Shown in pieces: positions 24,501 through 36,035 of a stretch of DNA of 64,000 bases (its first letter is position 1; every line of letters starts with the position of its first letter). The notes under the pieces are model-generated. The model made no database searches. It saw only the letters and a program-made list of their open reading frames with translations, and had not been told where the DNA came from. Made by a program: the position numbers and the translations under genes. The DNA comes from Sipunculus nudus (Eukaryota > Annelida > Sipuncula > Golfingiida > Sipunculidae). The stretch covers positions 43,908,714 to 43,972,713 of the forward strand of contig CM049320.1 in assembly GCA_026874595.1 (NCBI GenBank). The letters are read 5' to 3'.

Positions 24501-26237
24501 CTCAACAACCATACATTTTGCCTCAGACCATCATTCACTATGTTTTAACCAGACATATATGATAAGAATTTATGGCAATGTAGAAAGTTTAAACAAAATT
24601 GGCATATAGGTTCTGCAACAATTTTACTAGAAGTTGTGAATTGCAGCCCATGATGTCGCAGGTCATGCTTGGCAGCTGAGCGTCATGACCCATGGGTCAC
24701 TTGTTTACGAATTGTTTTCTCTATTTTTGAGACCTTTAAAAATTTGAACATCTGTTAACAGGGCACAAATCGTACAGACTGGACCTAGATTCTTCATTCT
24801 TGACATTCTGAGAGACCTATGAAAAGTCTCCATGGAAACCAGAAATTAGGTCTCTGTTACCCATATCCTTCGAGCTATGGGGCCCCAAAGTACCACCCAG
24901 AATAGTAAAAAATTTCATAAAAAAAAACTTCAATATCTGATTAACTACATCACTGATGGTCATGATTTTTGGCATACGTATTGATCATGAGATGTTTCAT
25001 CAGTGTCTGCAGACTGGTGGCGCCACCTGTATTTTTCAAATTTTTACAATTTTTTTCTCTATTTTTGAGATCTTTAAGGATGTAGTTATCTGTCAACAGG
25101 GTTCAAATTGTAACCACTGGACCTAGGTTCTTCATTCTTGACACACAGGATGACCCATGAAAAGTCTCCATGGAAACCTGAAATAAGGTCTCTGTTACCC
25201 ATATCCTTTGAGCTGTGGCACTCCAAATTACAGCTCAGAATAATGGAAAATTTGATACAAAAGCTGAAGTATCTGAACAACTAATGCAGAGATCACCATA
25301 ATTGTTTGTATGGATATTGATCATGGAGTGTTTCATCAGTTTCTGCAGCCTGGTGGCACCACATATATTTGTTGGGGCTTTTTTTTTGGAATATTTTTCT
25401 CTATTTTTGAGACCTTTAAAGATATGAACATCTGTTAACATGACACAAATCCTAACAACTGGACCTAGAATCTTCATTCTTTACACACAGGGAGACCCAT
25501 GAAAAATCTCCATGGAAACCTGAAATTAGGTCTCTGTTACCCATATCCATTAAGCTGTATGGCTCCAAAATACTCCCCAGAATAATGAAAAATTTGATAC
25601 AAAAACTCCAGTATCTCAATAACTACAACACTGATGCTCATGATTTTTGGCATACATATTGATCATGACATGTCCCATCAGTTTTAGCAGACTGGGTGTG
25701 CCACATCTATTTTTTTCAAATTTTTACCAATTATTTTCTCTATTTTTGAGACCTTTAAAGATGTGGTTATCTGTCAACAGGGTACAAATTGTAACAACTG
25801 GACCTAGAATCATCATTCTTGTCATGCAAGGAGGCCCATGAAAAGTGTCTATGGAAACCTGAAATTAGGTCTCTGTTACCCATATCCTTCAAGCTATAGG
25901 ACTCCAAAGTATCCCTCAGAATAATGGAAAATTTGATACAAAAGCTGAAGTATCTGAACAACTAATCCAGAGACCACCATGCTTCTTTGCATGGATATTG
26001 ACCATATAGTGTTTTTATTAGTTTCTGCAGACTGGTGGAGCCACCTGTATTTTTTTTTAAAAGTTTACGCATTTTTTCTCTATATTTGAGATATATTAAT
26101 ACAGACACAATCTCAGCCTGTTGGTTAATCTCTTTGATGCTTCAGTTGAATGGTTATATACTACCATTCAGATGATAAAATTTCCTTTTGCAGATCTCTT
26201 CCCAGTCAGCTGTGTGTCATGAACAATTGGTCACTTG
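21558..26237 (+). mobile_element. Family A element (A2) with A3 nested inside
   Basis: It starts TAGCTCAGCTGACTGTAATT with a clear inverted partner (CATCTGAGCTATAG), followed by a GTCCG/CATCC track. It ends CCCAGTCAGCTGTGTGTCAT then GGTCACTTG, so the 3' palindrome is degraded. Core units of about 340 bases carry GGTCTCTGTTACCCATAT and GGTGGCGCCACCTGTAT. It lies in intron B of the NACHT-like gene. Its final unit supplies the uninterrupted reference for the B1 insertion site in A1. Confidence 0.8.
22264..24703 (+). mobile_element. Family A subfamily element (A3), nested in A2, carrying AGGTCA arrays
   Basis: It starts TAGCTCAGCTGCTTTCAGTC with the pairing arm ATGCTGGGCTATAG and a long GTCCGTCC track. 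It ends CAGCTGAGCGTCATGACCCA then TGGGTCACTTG. The core differs from A2: repeats of about 140 bases contain CCAAACCTT, TTTCACATAT, GCTCACCTAC and GAGGTCA plus AAGGTCAAAGGTCAAGGTCA. Excising it restores CGATTTTTTACGAATT as in other A units, so the insertion site is T^T. Confidence 0.82.
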
Positions 26238-26982
26238 TTAGAGTTTAAAATAAAGATGCAATTTGTTTGACCTCAGAGAATCCAGCCTTATGACAGAGTT
26301 TTAGATGCCAATCTCAGCTCTAGCATTAAATCTCTGTCATCCTTCTGTCCAGCCATCTTACCCTCTGCCTCTCTGACTCTCCATCAGTTGCAGGGCATAA
26401 ATTATGACCAGACATAAATACAGCCAGGTCTTGATGAAATCTCCTTGCAAATCAGAAATTAAGTCACAATGACCTATATTGTGAGCTGTGGAACAAATAT
26501 ATGATTTGGAGTTCTTTGAAAGTCTGACTCTTCTGATTGTTCAACCTGTTGTGTAAATTTTTCAGACTGTACTGCAAAATAAAATGACTCATTCACATTA
26601 ATACATGTATGTACCTGTCAGTGTACTAAACTTGAACAATTCCCCAACCAGTTCTTTACAAATGCAACAGATTTGATATTTCACAATAATTAGTCCATTT
26701 TGAGTAAAATTTATAAAAAAAGTTTCTCAGTAACTTATGCAAAAACTAAAAGCATTAAGGTATTGTCAGTGTTTTGATAAAACAAGCCAAAAATCACATA
26801 ATATGCACTTCTTACCCCACAAAATATATATTATTGTGAACCAAAAAGAATATCCTATCCAGTGTAAAGTTACACCAGATTTATTAAATTTTATATTTTA
26901 TTAAAAACATAATATTTCCAGTCTTGGGTAACAAATTTTGTTAAACCTGTTATCCTCATTAAAATATCTCCAGTTGATTTTT
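26238..26982. other. Intronic sequence with a decayed A fragment
   Basis: At about 26320-26500 are degraded A-type blocks (TCCTTCTGTCCAGCCATC, GTTGCAGGGCATAAATTATG, AAATTAAGTCACAATGACCT). The rest, to 26982, is AT-rich and unrecognised. No exon was found. Confidence 0.45.
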
Positions 26983-28522
26983 TATGCCCCCGCCACAAAG
27001 TGGCCGGGGCATATAGTTTTACCCATGTCCGTCCTTCCATCCTTCCGTCATTCCGAAATGAAACAGTTGTACAGATTTTTTTTTGCAGTGCCTGCAGATA
27101 TTGGCCTGAATTTCGGTGTGTGGGCAGATAATGACCAGTTACAGTTCGAGTTCGCGTTTCGTCCCGGTTGACCTACTTTTGACCATTTTACGGCTCCTAA
27201 ACTTAGAAAATTTCATGAAAAATATAAATTTTCATGACAAATACACATGTACGGACTTTTTTTTCGCAGTGCCTGCAGATATTGGTCTGATTTTTGGTGT
27301 GTAGGCAGATAATGACCATTACAGATCGAGTTTGAGTTTCATGCGGGTTGACCTACTTTTGATTGTTTAATGGCACCTAAAAATATAAAAATTCATGAAA
27401 AATAGAAATTTTCATGACAAATACACATGTACAGACTTTTTTTTCGAAATGCCTGCAAATATTGGCCTGATTTTTTATGTGTTGACAGATAATGACCAGT
27501 TACAGATCAAGTTAGCATTTCGTCCCAGTTGACATACTTTTGATTGTTTTATGGCTCCTGAACATTGAAAATTTCATGAAAAATATAAATTTTCATGACA
27601 AATACACATGTACGGACTTTTTTTCGCAATGCCTACAGATATTGGCCTGATTTTTGGTGTGTGGGCAGATAATGACCAGTTACAGATTGATTTTAGGTTT
27701 TGTCCCAGTTGACCTACTTTTGACTGTTTGACGGTGCCCTAACATAGAAAATTTAATAAAAAATATATATTTTCATGACAAGTGCACATGTACGGACTTT
27801 TTTTCGCAATGCCTGCAGATACTGGCCTGATTTTTTATGTGTGGGCAGATAATGACCAGTTACAGATTGAGTTCGTGTTTTGTCCTGGTTGACTTACTTT
27901 TGATTGTTTAATGGCACCTAAAAATATAAAAATATATGAAAAATATAAATTTCATGACAAATGTACATATACAGCCGTTTTTAGCCCTCAGTTCATGGCT
28001 GATGGGCCATTGTCGTCACCCAAGCTGTCCGTCTGTCAGTCCGTCTGTCTGTCTGTCTTGGTGGATTGTTATGAAACATGGCACATACCTCTCCAATTTA
28101 AATTTATAACTGATTATCAGCTTTTGCTTATATTCTAGTTTGGCAATGCAGTGCTTACAGATACTGGCCTAATGTTTGGTCTGTGGGTGCATAATGACCA
28201 CTTACAGATCGAGTTCGCTTTTGTCCCAGTTGACCTATTTTTGAGCATATGACAGATCCTGAACATAGAAAATTTCATGAAAGACAGAAATTTTTATGAA
28301 AAATGCACTTGTATGGATTTTTTTTCACTATGCCTGCAGATACTGGCCTGATTTTTGGTGTGTTGCTTGATAATGACCTGTTACAGATCGAGTTTGCATT
28401 TTGCCCTTGTTGACCTACTTTGACCAAACGACACCTCCTGAACTTAAAAAAATTTACAAAATTTAACAAATGTTTCTAATTTGCCCCAGGCAGGGGCATT
28501 CGTGTCGTACTGACACATCTAG
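26983..28522 (+). mobile_element. Family C element, HINE-like, with D nested inside
   Basis: The 5' hairpin ATGCCCC-GCCAC-AAA-GTGGC-GGGGCAT is followed by GTCCGTCCTTCC. The core is seven tandem units of about 180 bases with TGCCTGCAGATATTGGCCTG, GATAATGACCAGTTACAGAT and GTTGACCTACTTTTGA. The 3' end has GGGGCAT (inverse of the start), the hairpin GTGTCGTACTGACAC and the terminus ATCTAG before T residues. The architecture is the same as families A and B but the sequence is unrelated. It lies in intron B of the NACHT-like gene. Confidence 0.82.
27982..28138 (+). mobile_element. Family D, 157-bp element nested in C
   Basis: It starts TAGCCCTCAGTTCATGGCTG with the pairing arm CTGATGGGC, then a GTCCGTCTGTCAGTCC track, and ends TTATATTCTAG. 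It interrupts a C unit exactly inside the T run before GCAATGCAGTGC. The spacing between the flanking C landmarks is 340 bases instead of 180, matching the insert length. It is a minimal element with a hairpin, a GTCC track and a CTAG end, and no tandem core. Confidence 0.78.
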
Positions 28523-29499
28523 TTTAGTCATCTATCATGTTTCTTAAATGTTGTAAACTCAACTTTTAAATTTGTTTAAAAATCTTATCACTCTTCATTA
28601 GATATTACTCCATAACTGTCTTCATGTCAGGTTTAAGATTAAAGAAAAATTCACTTTTTTAAAAACATATATCTCCTTATACATACCAAGAATGATATGT
28701 TAATTACTTTTTGTTATTAAGAAATATTGATTTAAAGGTCAAGTATTGTAGCTAGACCACAATTGAGAAAAAGGCGAAAAACCTTTTCTGTGCATTATTA
28801 TCACAGACGAGGTGAAGTTGCTAGAACATTACTGTGAATGACAACCATCAGTCTTTTTTACTGGGTTAAAAATTTAATATGCACTTCTAAACTGACAGCT
28901 GAAAACATGTGGCCCACACGTAAATGGGCACAGTCAACTTGTTTGGCTTGTAACCCCTTTACTCATTAACTAGAGGCACAAATCAGGACAGGTGTCAAAG
29001 GGATAAAGTGCTGTCTCCAGAACACAGCAACCCACAACCTCCCTTTGGTTAAAATCAATCATGTAAACTTAACACTTTTAATTAATTGCTCGCTTTGTTC
29101 GATGGTGTTATGTCAGACTCTGCAGTGTTTTATGGAACATTCTCATAGTGTACAAAGAGCTGCCTGTACAATCTTGAATTAAAGGTTTCTTATTTTTAAT
29201 TATACAATGTTTCAGATTGTTAGACAAAAGTGTTGTAGGATATATCCCTGACTTAACAAATTTGACTATTGACTTTGATGTTATAAACATGCGCATTGTG
29301 TAGGATGTTTGAAATTTTGATCGCAAGTTAAGCCTACACCAGAGTCAACTGGCCCTAACGCACAAAACAATTTTCAGACAGTTAAAAGCTCTGCGACTCT
29401 CAACACGTTACAACCTCTGATTTTCTCACAAAACTTGTTGTAGTCATATTGAATTGAAGATGGGAGGGTTGGTAATGTAAGAATAGCTCAATTAAAATG

Positions 29500-29500
<1 letters not shown>
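28523..29500. other. Intronic AT-rich sequence
   Basis: This is the end of intron B before exon C. No transposon ends, exon or RNA gene is recognised. The minus-strand open frame at 29108-29326 has no domain-like content. Confidence 0.4.
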
Positions 29501-29503
<3 letters not shown>

Positions 29504-29570
<67 letters not shown>

Positions 29571-29575
29571 ATATG
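29504..29575. repeat. (TA)n microsatellite upstream of exon C
   Basis: About 72 bases of TA with one TTTATA interruption, ending 33 bases before the splice acceptor of exon C. It could affect branch-point placement. Minus-strand Tyr-Ile frames here are artefacts. Confidence 0.95.
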
Positions 29576-29608
29576 TTGGATATGTGATTGTTTTGCCCTC
29601 TGCTCCAG

Positions 29609-29790
29609 GCACAGCTCTGACACCAAGTATACGACAAAAAATAGCTGAAACATTCCTCCTGCAGTTTGAGCCATCCACAGCAACCTCTATCAACATGGCT
29701 ACAGCAGCACCATCTTGGGCAGAGTGCCAGCAAACCAGCACGTCTGTACAAATACAACCATTTCAGGGATATGACAAGTTGCTCAACAAG
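29609..29790 (+). CDS. NACHT-like gene, exon C
   Basis: The acceptor is TTGCCCTCTGCTCCAG and the donor is AACAAG/GTGTGT. Two bases complete the split Gly codon from exon B, then 60 codons follow; both other phases hit stops. The peptide begins TALTPSIRQKIAETF, continues through Ser/Thr/Ala-rich sequence and ends QPFQGYDKLLNK, just where a NACHT domain would begin in exon D. The first part looks helical and the middle is a linker. No named domain is recognised. Confidence 0.78.
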
Positions 29791-29867
29791 GTGTGTTTAC
29801 AGTGGTAGTCAGGTTGTTAAGTTACTCATCAGTTGTGTTCACAGAGGTAGTCAACTGAGTCCACTTG

Positions 29868-31024
29868 ACAGCTTTGATGACTGATGTTAGCCAGCTATGA
29901 TGACTGATGTTAGCAAGCTTTGATGACTGATGTAAGCCAGCTTTGATGACTGATGTTTAGCCAGCTTTGATGACTGATGTTTGTCAGCTTTGATGAATGA
30001 TATTTAGCCAGCTTTGATGACTGATGTTAGCCAGCTTTGATGACTGATATAAGCCAGCTATGATGACTGATGTTTGCTAACTTTGATGATTTTTGTTTTT
30101 CTTGATAACTGATTTTTAGCCAGCTTTGATGACTGATGTTAGCCAGCTTTGATGACTGATGTTAGCCAGCTTTTTTGACTGATGTTAACCAGCTTTGATG
30201 ACTGATGTTAACAAGCTTTGATGACTGATGTTAGCCAGCTTTTTTGACTGATGTTAGCCAGCTTTGAATACTGATTTTAGCCAGCTTTGATGACTGATAT
30301 TAGCCAGCTTTGATGACTGATGTTAGCCAGCTTTGATGACTGATGTTAGCCAGCTTGATGACTGATGTTAGCCAGCTTTGATGACTGATGTTAGCCAGCT
30401 TTGATGACTGATGTTAGCCAGCTTTGATGACTGATGTTAACCAGCTTTGATGACTGATGTTAGCCAGCTTTGATGACTGATGTTAACCAGCTTTGATGAC
30501 TGATGTTAGCCAGCTTTGATGACTGATGTTAACCAGCTTTGATGACTGATGTTAGCCAGCGTTTTTGACTGATGTTAACCAGCTTTGATGACTGATGTTA
30601 GCCAGCTTTTTTGACTGATGTTAACCAGCTTTGATGACTGATGTTAGCCAGCTTTGATGACTGATGTTAACCAGCTTTTTTGACTGATGTTAGCCAGCTT
30701 TGATGACTGATGTTAACCAGCTTTGATGACTGATGTTAGCCAGCTATGATGACTGATGTTAGCCAGCTTTGATGACTGATGTTAGCCTGCTTTGATGACT
30801 GATGTTAGCCAGCTTTTTTGACTGATGTTAACCAGCTTTTTTGACTGACGTTAGCCAGCTTTGATGACTGATGTTAGCCAGCTTTGATGACTGATGGTAG
30901 CCAGCTTTGATGACTGATGGTAACCAGCTTTGATGACTGATGTTAGCCAGCTTTGATGACTGAAGTTAGTCTGCTTTGATGACTGATGTTAGCCAGCTTT
31001 GATGACTGATGTCAGCCAGCTTTA
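29868..31024 (+). repeat. Minisatellite M2, 23-bp unit, about 50 copies
   Basis: The consensus unit is TTTGATGACTGATGTTAGCCAGC in sequence order TTTGATGACTGATG then TTAGCCAGC. Common variants are TTAACCAGC and TTTTTTGACTGATG. It fills nearly all of the 1264-base intron between exons C and D. Variant units cluster (alternating GCC and ACC linkers at 30.4-30.7 kb), indicating local higher-order duplication. Confidence 0.95.
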
Positions 31025-31054
31025 ATACATAATTACATTTTTTCTTTTTTTCAG

Positions 31055-31405
31055 GGTAAACAAAGTGAATCCTTTCAAGCTCTTGTGGTAGCAGAGCATG
31101 GCACATACACCTTTTCCCATAAATTAACTTATGACTGGGCGAAGACCGTGACCCACAGATGTGACACCTTACCAGACATAGCTAAAGTACTTGAACCTAT
31201 TGACCTAGTCCTGCCAATTGATATGAGGGATGTCATGTCACAGAATCCTACATCTCATAGCACTCTGGACTCTATACTCAGGAGTCAATTTAGATTTCTT
31301 AATCAAGCATTACTTGAACCTCTCATTAAACATGTTCTCATGTACCCCAAAAGAGTACTTTTGTTATGGGATGGCATAGAGGATATGCCAGCTGACATTT
31401 CATAA
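31055..31405 (+). CDS. NACHT-like NTPase fragment, exon D with stop
   Basis: The acceptor is TTTCTTTTTTTCAG; 116 codons are followed by TAA. Residues 9-28 (ALVVAEHG, then SHKLTYDWAK) correspond to strand 1, the P-loop and helix 1 of a NACHT domain. Residues 47-60 (EPIDLVLPIDMRDV) match the strand before sensor-like motifs ('F-LVF-RD' pattern). Residues 100-112 (RVLLLWDGIEDMP) match Walker B. The P-loop reads AEHGTYTFSHK, so the GK[S/T] that binds phosphate is missing. The protein stops four residues after Walker B, so most of the NACHT domain and any LRR/WD repeats are absent. It is either a decoy-like short NLR or a decaying copy. NACHT assignment is by motif recognition only. Confidence 0.72.
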   Translation, partial: GKQSESFQALVVAEHGTYTFSHKLTYDWAKTVTHRCDTLPDIAKVLEPIDLVLPIDMRDVMSQNPTSHSTLDSILRSQFRFLNQALLEPLIKHVLMYPKRVLLLWDGIEDMPADIS

Positions 31406-31779
31406 CAAAACCTCTACTCTTTTAATGGCTTCAACAGTCTGTTGTTACAAATATCAACATAAACACAGACCATAATTCTCATATTGTTTTCTTTAACAAT
31501 TCAAAGAATTGATTTGAGATAAATGTTTAATGATGGCCTTTGAAGCAGACAGTGATATATTAGTATACTAGGCTCTTTTTTGTGTCTCATGTTTGTAACT
31601 TGACATTTACTACAAAAAAAATAGTTAATATAAGATGCAGCCTTGTTCTTAGTAAAATGTTTAATGTGACAGTATGAATGAATCATTATATCCCAGGCAA
31701 AAAATGATATTACATGTGTTTATAACGCATGCTTTTTGTGGGTTAGTCACTCTTGTATATAATGATGTATCGTTCATGA

Positions 31780-31785
31780 AATAAA
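31780..31785 (+). terminator. AATAAA polyadenylation signal of the NACHT-like gene
   Basis: A canonical AATAAA lies 375 bases after the stop codon. A second AATAAA occurs about 35 bases downstream. No exon-like sequence lies between the stop and the signal, so this is the likely 3' end. Confidence 0.5.
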
Positions 31786-31789
31786 GGTA

Positions 31790-32116
31790 CTGCTGGTCAG
31801 ACATGCCTCATAAAATAAAAAAATAAATAAAAAAACTAAAGGTAAATCATCAAGTATCCAAGTTTTGCTTTCACAATATGCCTGTCATAACCTCAGGTGA
31901 ATAAACCACAGGTATAGGTAAGTTCTAAGACCATGCCATACACATATGAGATAATCAGGTATTCACCATTTGCAGGAACTTATCTTCATACTCAACTAGG
32001 CCAGCATATTAGATTACCATGATTGAAATCTTAAAGAACTCTTGGTATTTTGTATTTGTTTTTCCTGTCATGTCCACAAATATTCTTCATAATGTGTGTA
32101 CGTGTGTGTATATATA

Positions 32117-32151
<35 letters not shown>

Positions 32152-32880
32152 CATATGTATATACTGTAGATTCAGAAATATTAGTTGGGATTTTATTTTC
32201 GTGGTTTTCGTGGATCAAGATAATCCACTAATTCATGATTCCAACGATAAAAAAATCACACGGTCAGTGGATATACGGAATCCTAACGGTAGCTGGTGGT
32301 CGACTTTATATATATAATTGTTACCGCTGGTTGATTTTCAATAAAGATACAAAAATTGTTTACTACTGTTTTATGATTGTCTTTGATACATTTATTAAAT
32401 GCACCAAATTGTTTCTGTAAATTACTATTAATATATGGGATTTATAAATATTCTTTTTGTCAATCAAATTATTTCCCCTAACATCGAACAAACACGGCCC
32501 CCTGATATGTTTACAATAAAACAATATCAAAGTATAATTTAAACTGAAAACGTATCCCCAAATTTCCTCATTTCCTCAACATTTCGGGTGAAAAATTCAA
32601 GAACAGAACCACGTTTCTGTCGCGCAAAGCGGTAGTTCTAACACGCCAAGAAGGATACACAAGTTCCAATGTTGGTAACTACAGCTACCGAGGCACGGCT
32701 TTTTCGGAACCGGCCTTTTCAACCTTCTTTCAATAGAGATTAAACGAGACTAACGCTACCTATTGGCCTTAAAGACAAGGGCCGTGTAAACTCTTTGCAT
32801 TACCGCGATTACCGCGGGACGCGAAAGAGCACCTATTCCGAATATTGCGACAACAGTTGCGTCTTTTAGAAGAAAGCATT
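31790..32880. other. Intergenic AT-rich stretch with (TA)n
   Basis: It contains a (TA)n run at about 32108-32150 followed by TACTGTAGATTCAGAAATAT (32161-32180), which resembles a transposon end although no inverted partner was found. A CpG-bearing patch at about 32640-32880 (ACCGCGATTACCGCGGGACG near 32802) precedes the A4 element. No gene was seen. Confidence 0.4.
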
Positions 32881-32882
32881 TT

Positions 32883-35800
32883 TAGCTCAGCTGACTATAA
32901 GTCATCTGAGCTATAGTCATGGTCCATTGTCCGTCGTCCGTCCGTCTGTCTGTCCGTCCGTCTGGATGTCCGTCCTTAAGACTGGCACGTTTCGACACCG
33001 TTGGACCTACAAATCTGAATTTCGGCATACAGTTAGATGTCCCCATAATCTCCTACCATGCCAAAAATTGGGTCAATAGGACTTCGTTCCTTTGAGATAT
33101 TAAGGAAAAACCTCAATTTTTTATTAGAAATCTATTTTCACACTTCAGGACTGCCTAATATCAAAACCACTCATCTGGTTTACTTCATATTTACCATAAA
33201 TATTCCTCTATATAGTTCCTATGTACATGCCAGATATTAAGTCAGTATTATATAATTTAAAAAAGTTATGGGCCCAAACATAATGGACTTTGTAAAAAAA
33301 TCAGGAAGATATTTGGTCACTTAAGACCAAAAGTGTTAAAGGTAGGGACTTTTTTTTCAGTAATACAACTTTAATTAATAAAAATTTAATTGTATACCAA
33401 AAATTAGATCAAAATTTGTTAAATTTTTTTAAATATTGGCAAAAATATAAAAATGGTACCTTAAATTTTGCCCAACTTTGGCCATGGCACGTTTTTTTCC
33501 TGTAAGTACTGTGGGTTTAATTTTCACACCATGTATACATAAGGATTAAATCTGTAAAAATCTGAAATTTGAAAATAAAAGCTGCAAAATTAGGCTAGTT
33601 ATTGAATTTTTTTGGAGGCTCTTGTTGTATTCCCTTACATTGTCAGGCAGTCCACTTTGATGACATTCAGGTCATTCAGTGCACATCTCTATGCTCCCCA
33701 GGCTGTTGACATAATTTTAGATGTCCCCCAAATCTCCTACCATACCGAAAATTGGGTCATTAGGACTTTGTTCCTTCGAGATATTAAGGAAAAAACTCTG
33801 TTTTCCATAAAAAAAAGCCATTGTTACACTTCAAGGCTGCCTAATATCAAAACCACTGATCTGTTTTTGATCGTATTTAGTAATCACATTCTTTTATACA
33901 TTTTCTATGAACATACCAAAAATTAGGTCATTATTGGGTATTATTTTGAAGTTATGGGCCAAAACATAATGCAATTTTTTAAAAAATCAGGAAATATATT
34001 TACTCACCTAACATGAGAATTGCTGAACCTAGAGACTTTTTTTCAGGAATATAACTTTATTTAATCAAGATTCAATTGTTTACCCAAAATTAGATCTGAA
34101 TTTTGCAAATTTTTCAAGTTATTAGCATAAATAAAAAATCAATACCTTAAATTTTGTCCAACCTTGGCACTGTTGATTTAATTTTCCCAGCATATATGCA
34201 TAAGGATTTAATCTTTTAAAATCTGAACATTCAAAAGAAATTGATTGGAATGAATAGCTTTTATTCATGTTTTCATACACCATGTCAAGTGTTGTTTACA
34301 TCTAGCCCACCTAGTAGTACAGCCTTCACTTGCATTATGTAACCCACCCCAGGCAGTTTACCTTGGCCCAGCTTGGCCACTACTAGCAGGCTTCCCCTTT
34401 GCCCTGCACTTATCCCCCCCCCCCCCAGCTGGTGCATAAACTAGATGAATGTTATAATTTTTCTGTATTTTAATTTTATTCTTGGACATGCTACATTTTA
34501 GATTTTGTATTGTACCACCAGGGTTACAATGATTAAAGTGTACATTTAATTGTGTCCACAAAGTGGTGTATTGCTGTGAAAGTGTGGATGTTCATGAGAT
34601 AAGTAATTCCTTACTTCAGAAGAGTAAAAACTTCACCAGGTGTGAAATTGACTATTAATTCCAGTAATTAATTAAAACTGGGATAGTAATTAGCACAATG
34701 ATATTGTTTGTCCCTCATTCAACCAACAGTGTGTATACTTTATTTGAAAAGATGTTTTATTTTATCAAATTTACTTTTATTTTATTTTGGTGAATAAAAT
34801 TAAGCATGTCCTGAAAACTCCAATGTGCAAAACTTTTTAATAGTGATTCAAGGAATATTCTTGTAGATGCCATGTTGTGGCATTATTTTCTTTTAAAATC
34901 AGTTTAAACATTTATTATTTAAAAATAATAAAATATAATTGTATGCATAATATGACCCAATGTTTTTTACTATGTATATATAATGATTGCAACTTTTGCA
35001 ACAATTCTAATATTTTAACTTTTATTTTCAGGTTTTTTAATTAAAAATTTATAAACCTGTAAATAAAAAAAATGATTCAGATAAAAACTTCTTAATGGAA
35101 AAAGTGGATCTGCTTAAAAAAATAGGATTATATTTAAACTTAAATGCATTATTCTCTTGAAAGTGAAATAAAGGTATTAGTCCATTCTGTCCACTTGCCT
35201 GTCCAACTATAAATTTTCATATGCAACACAGTATCTCAAAACTTTTACTGTTTTTCTTCATGACAGTCTTGTCAGAGTATTAGTTTGCAATCATATATTT
35301 AGAACTTTACTATAACCAAGTAGGAGGGCCCCTTTCCTCTTAGCTTTTCATATTCTTATATAAATGAAAAACATTACAATAGAATATTTCTACATCCACC
35401 TTCGTGCTGCCCTCACTTTTCCTTTCTCCGAACCCCATCCCAAAGTCAGCCTCAGTAAGCAAGAACAAGATGAATCAGATATATTCATACTTTAATATTT
35501 TGTATAACTATTCGTCCATAGGTACCTATGTACATGCCAGAAATTATGTCAGTATTGTGTAATATGTAGACATAGTGGGCATCACAATAATGTACCTTGT
35601 CAAGACTAAAGAGATATTGTGTCATACAGTCACATATTCATAAATCACTTCATCAGCATAGTTAATCATAACATCATATCTGTCAAATTGAACCCTTGCA
35701 GACTACCATACACTTTAGATCCTTCAACAAATAGCCTTATCATCATTCTACTACTGCTTATTACTGCTGTCATTGCATTCATATTTGCTCAAATATATCA

Positions 35801-36035
35801 CAATTTTCAACCCCTCCTAAATAAATAAAAAATAAACCACTTTATTTGACTCTATTAATCCATCAGTCAGGTAATTTCATATATCATTTACTCACATATT
35901 ACATAACATTCCTTTATAATAGCCTAACATGTACATGATATTCATAAGCTTTATCGACTCGATATAGTATCACAGTGGAGAAACATTTATAGTCCAATCA
36001 CGATCAGCTGAGCGCCGTGACCCATGGGTCCCTTG
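32883..36035 (+). mobile_element. Family A' element (A4)
   Basis: It starts TAGCTCAGCTGACTATAAGT with the pairing arm CATCTGAGCTATAG and a GTCCGTCGTCCGTCCG track. It ends ATCAGCTGAGCGCCGTGACC then CATGGGTCCCTTG. The core is different from A1: units of about 680 bases start TTAGATGTCCCC and contain ATCTCCTACCAT and TTCCTT(T/C)GAGATATTAAGGA (33038 and 33717). The second half (34.2-35.9 kb) is AT-rich and not clearly repetitive. No coding frame was seen. Confidence 0.78.

Noticed and set aside
29400-29757. Minus-strand open frames across exon C and the TA tract
   Set aside because: They are antisense shadows of exon C continued through (TA)n; the plus strand has matching splice sites and phases.
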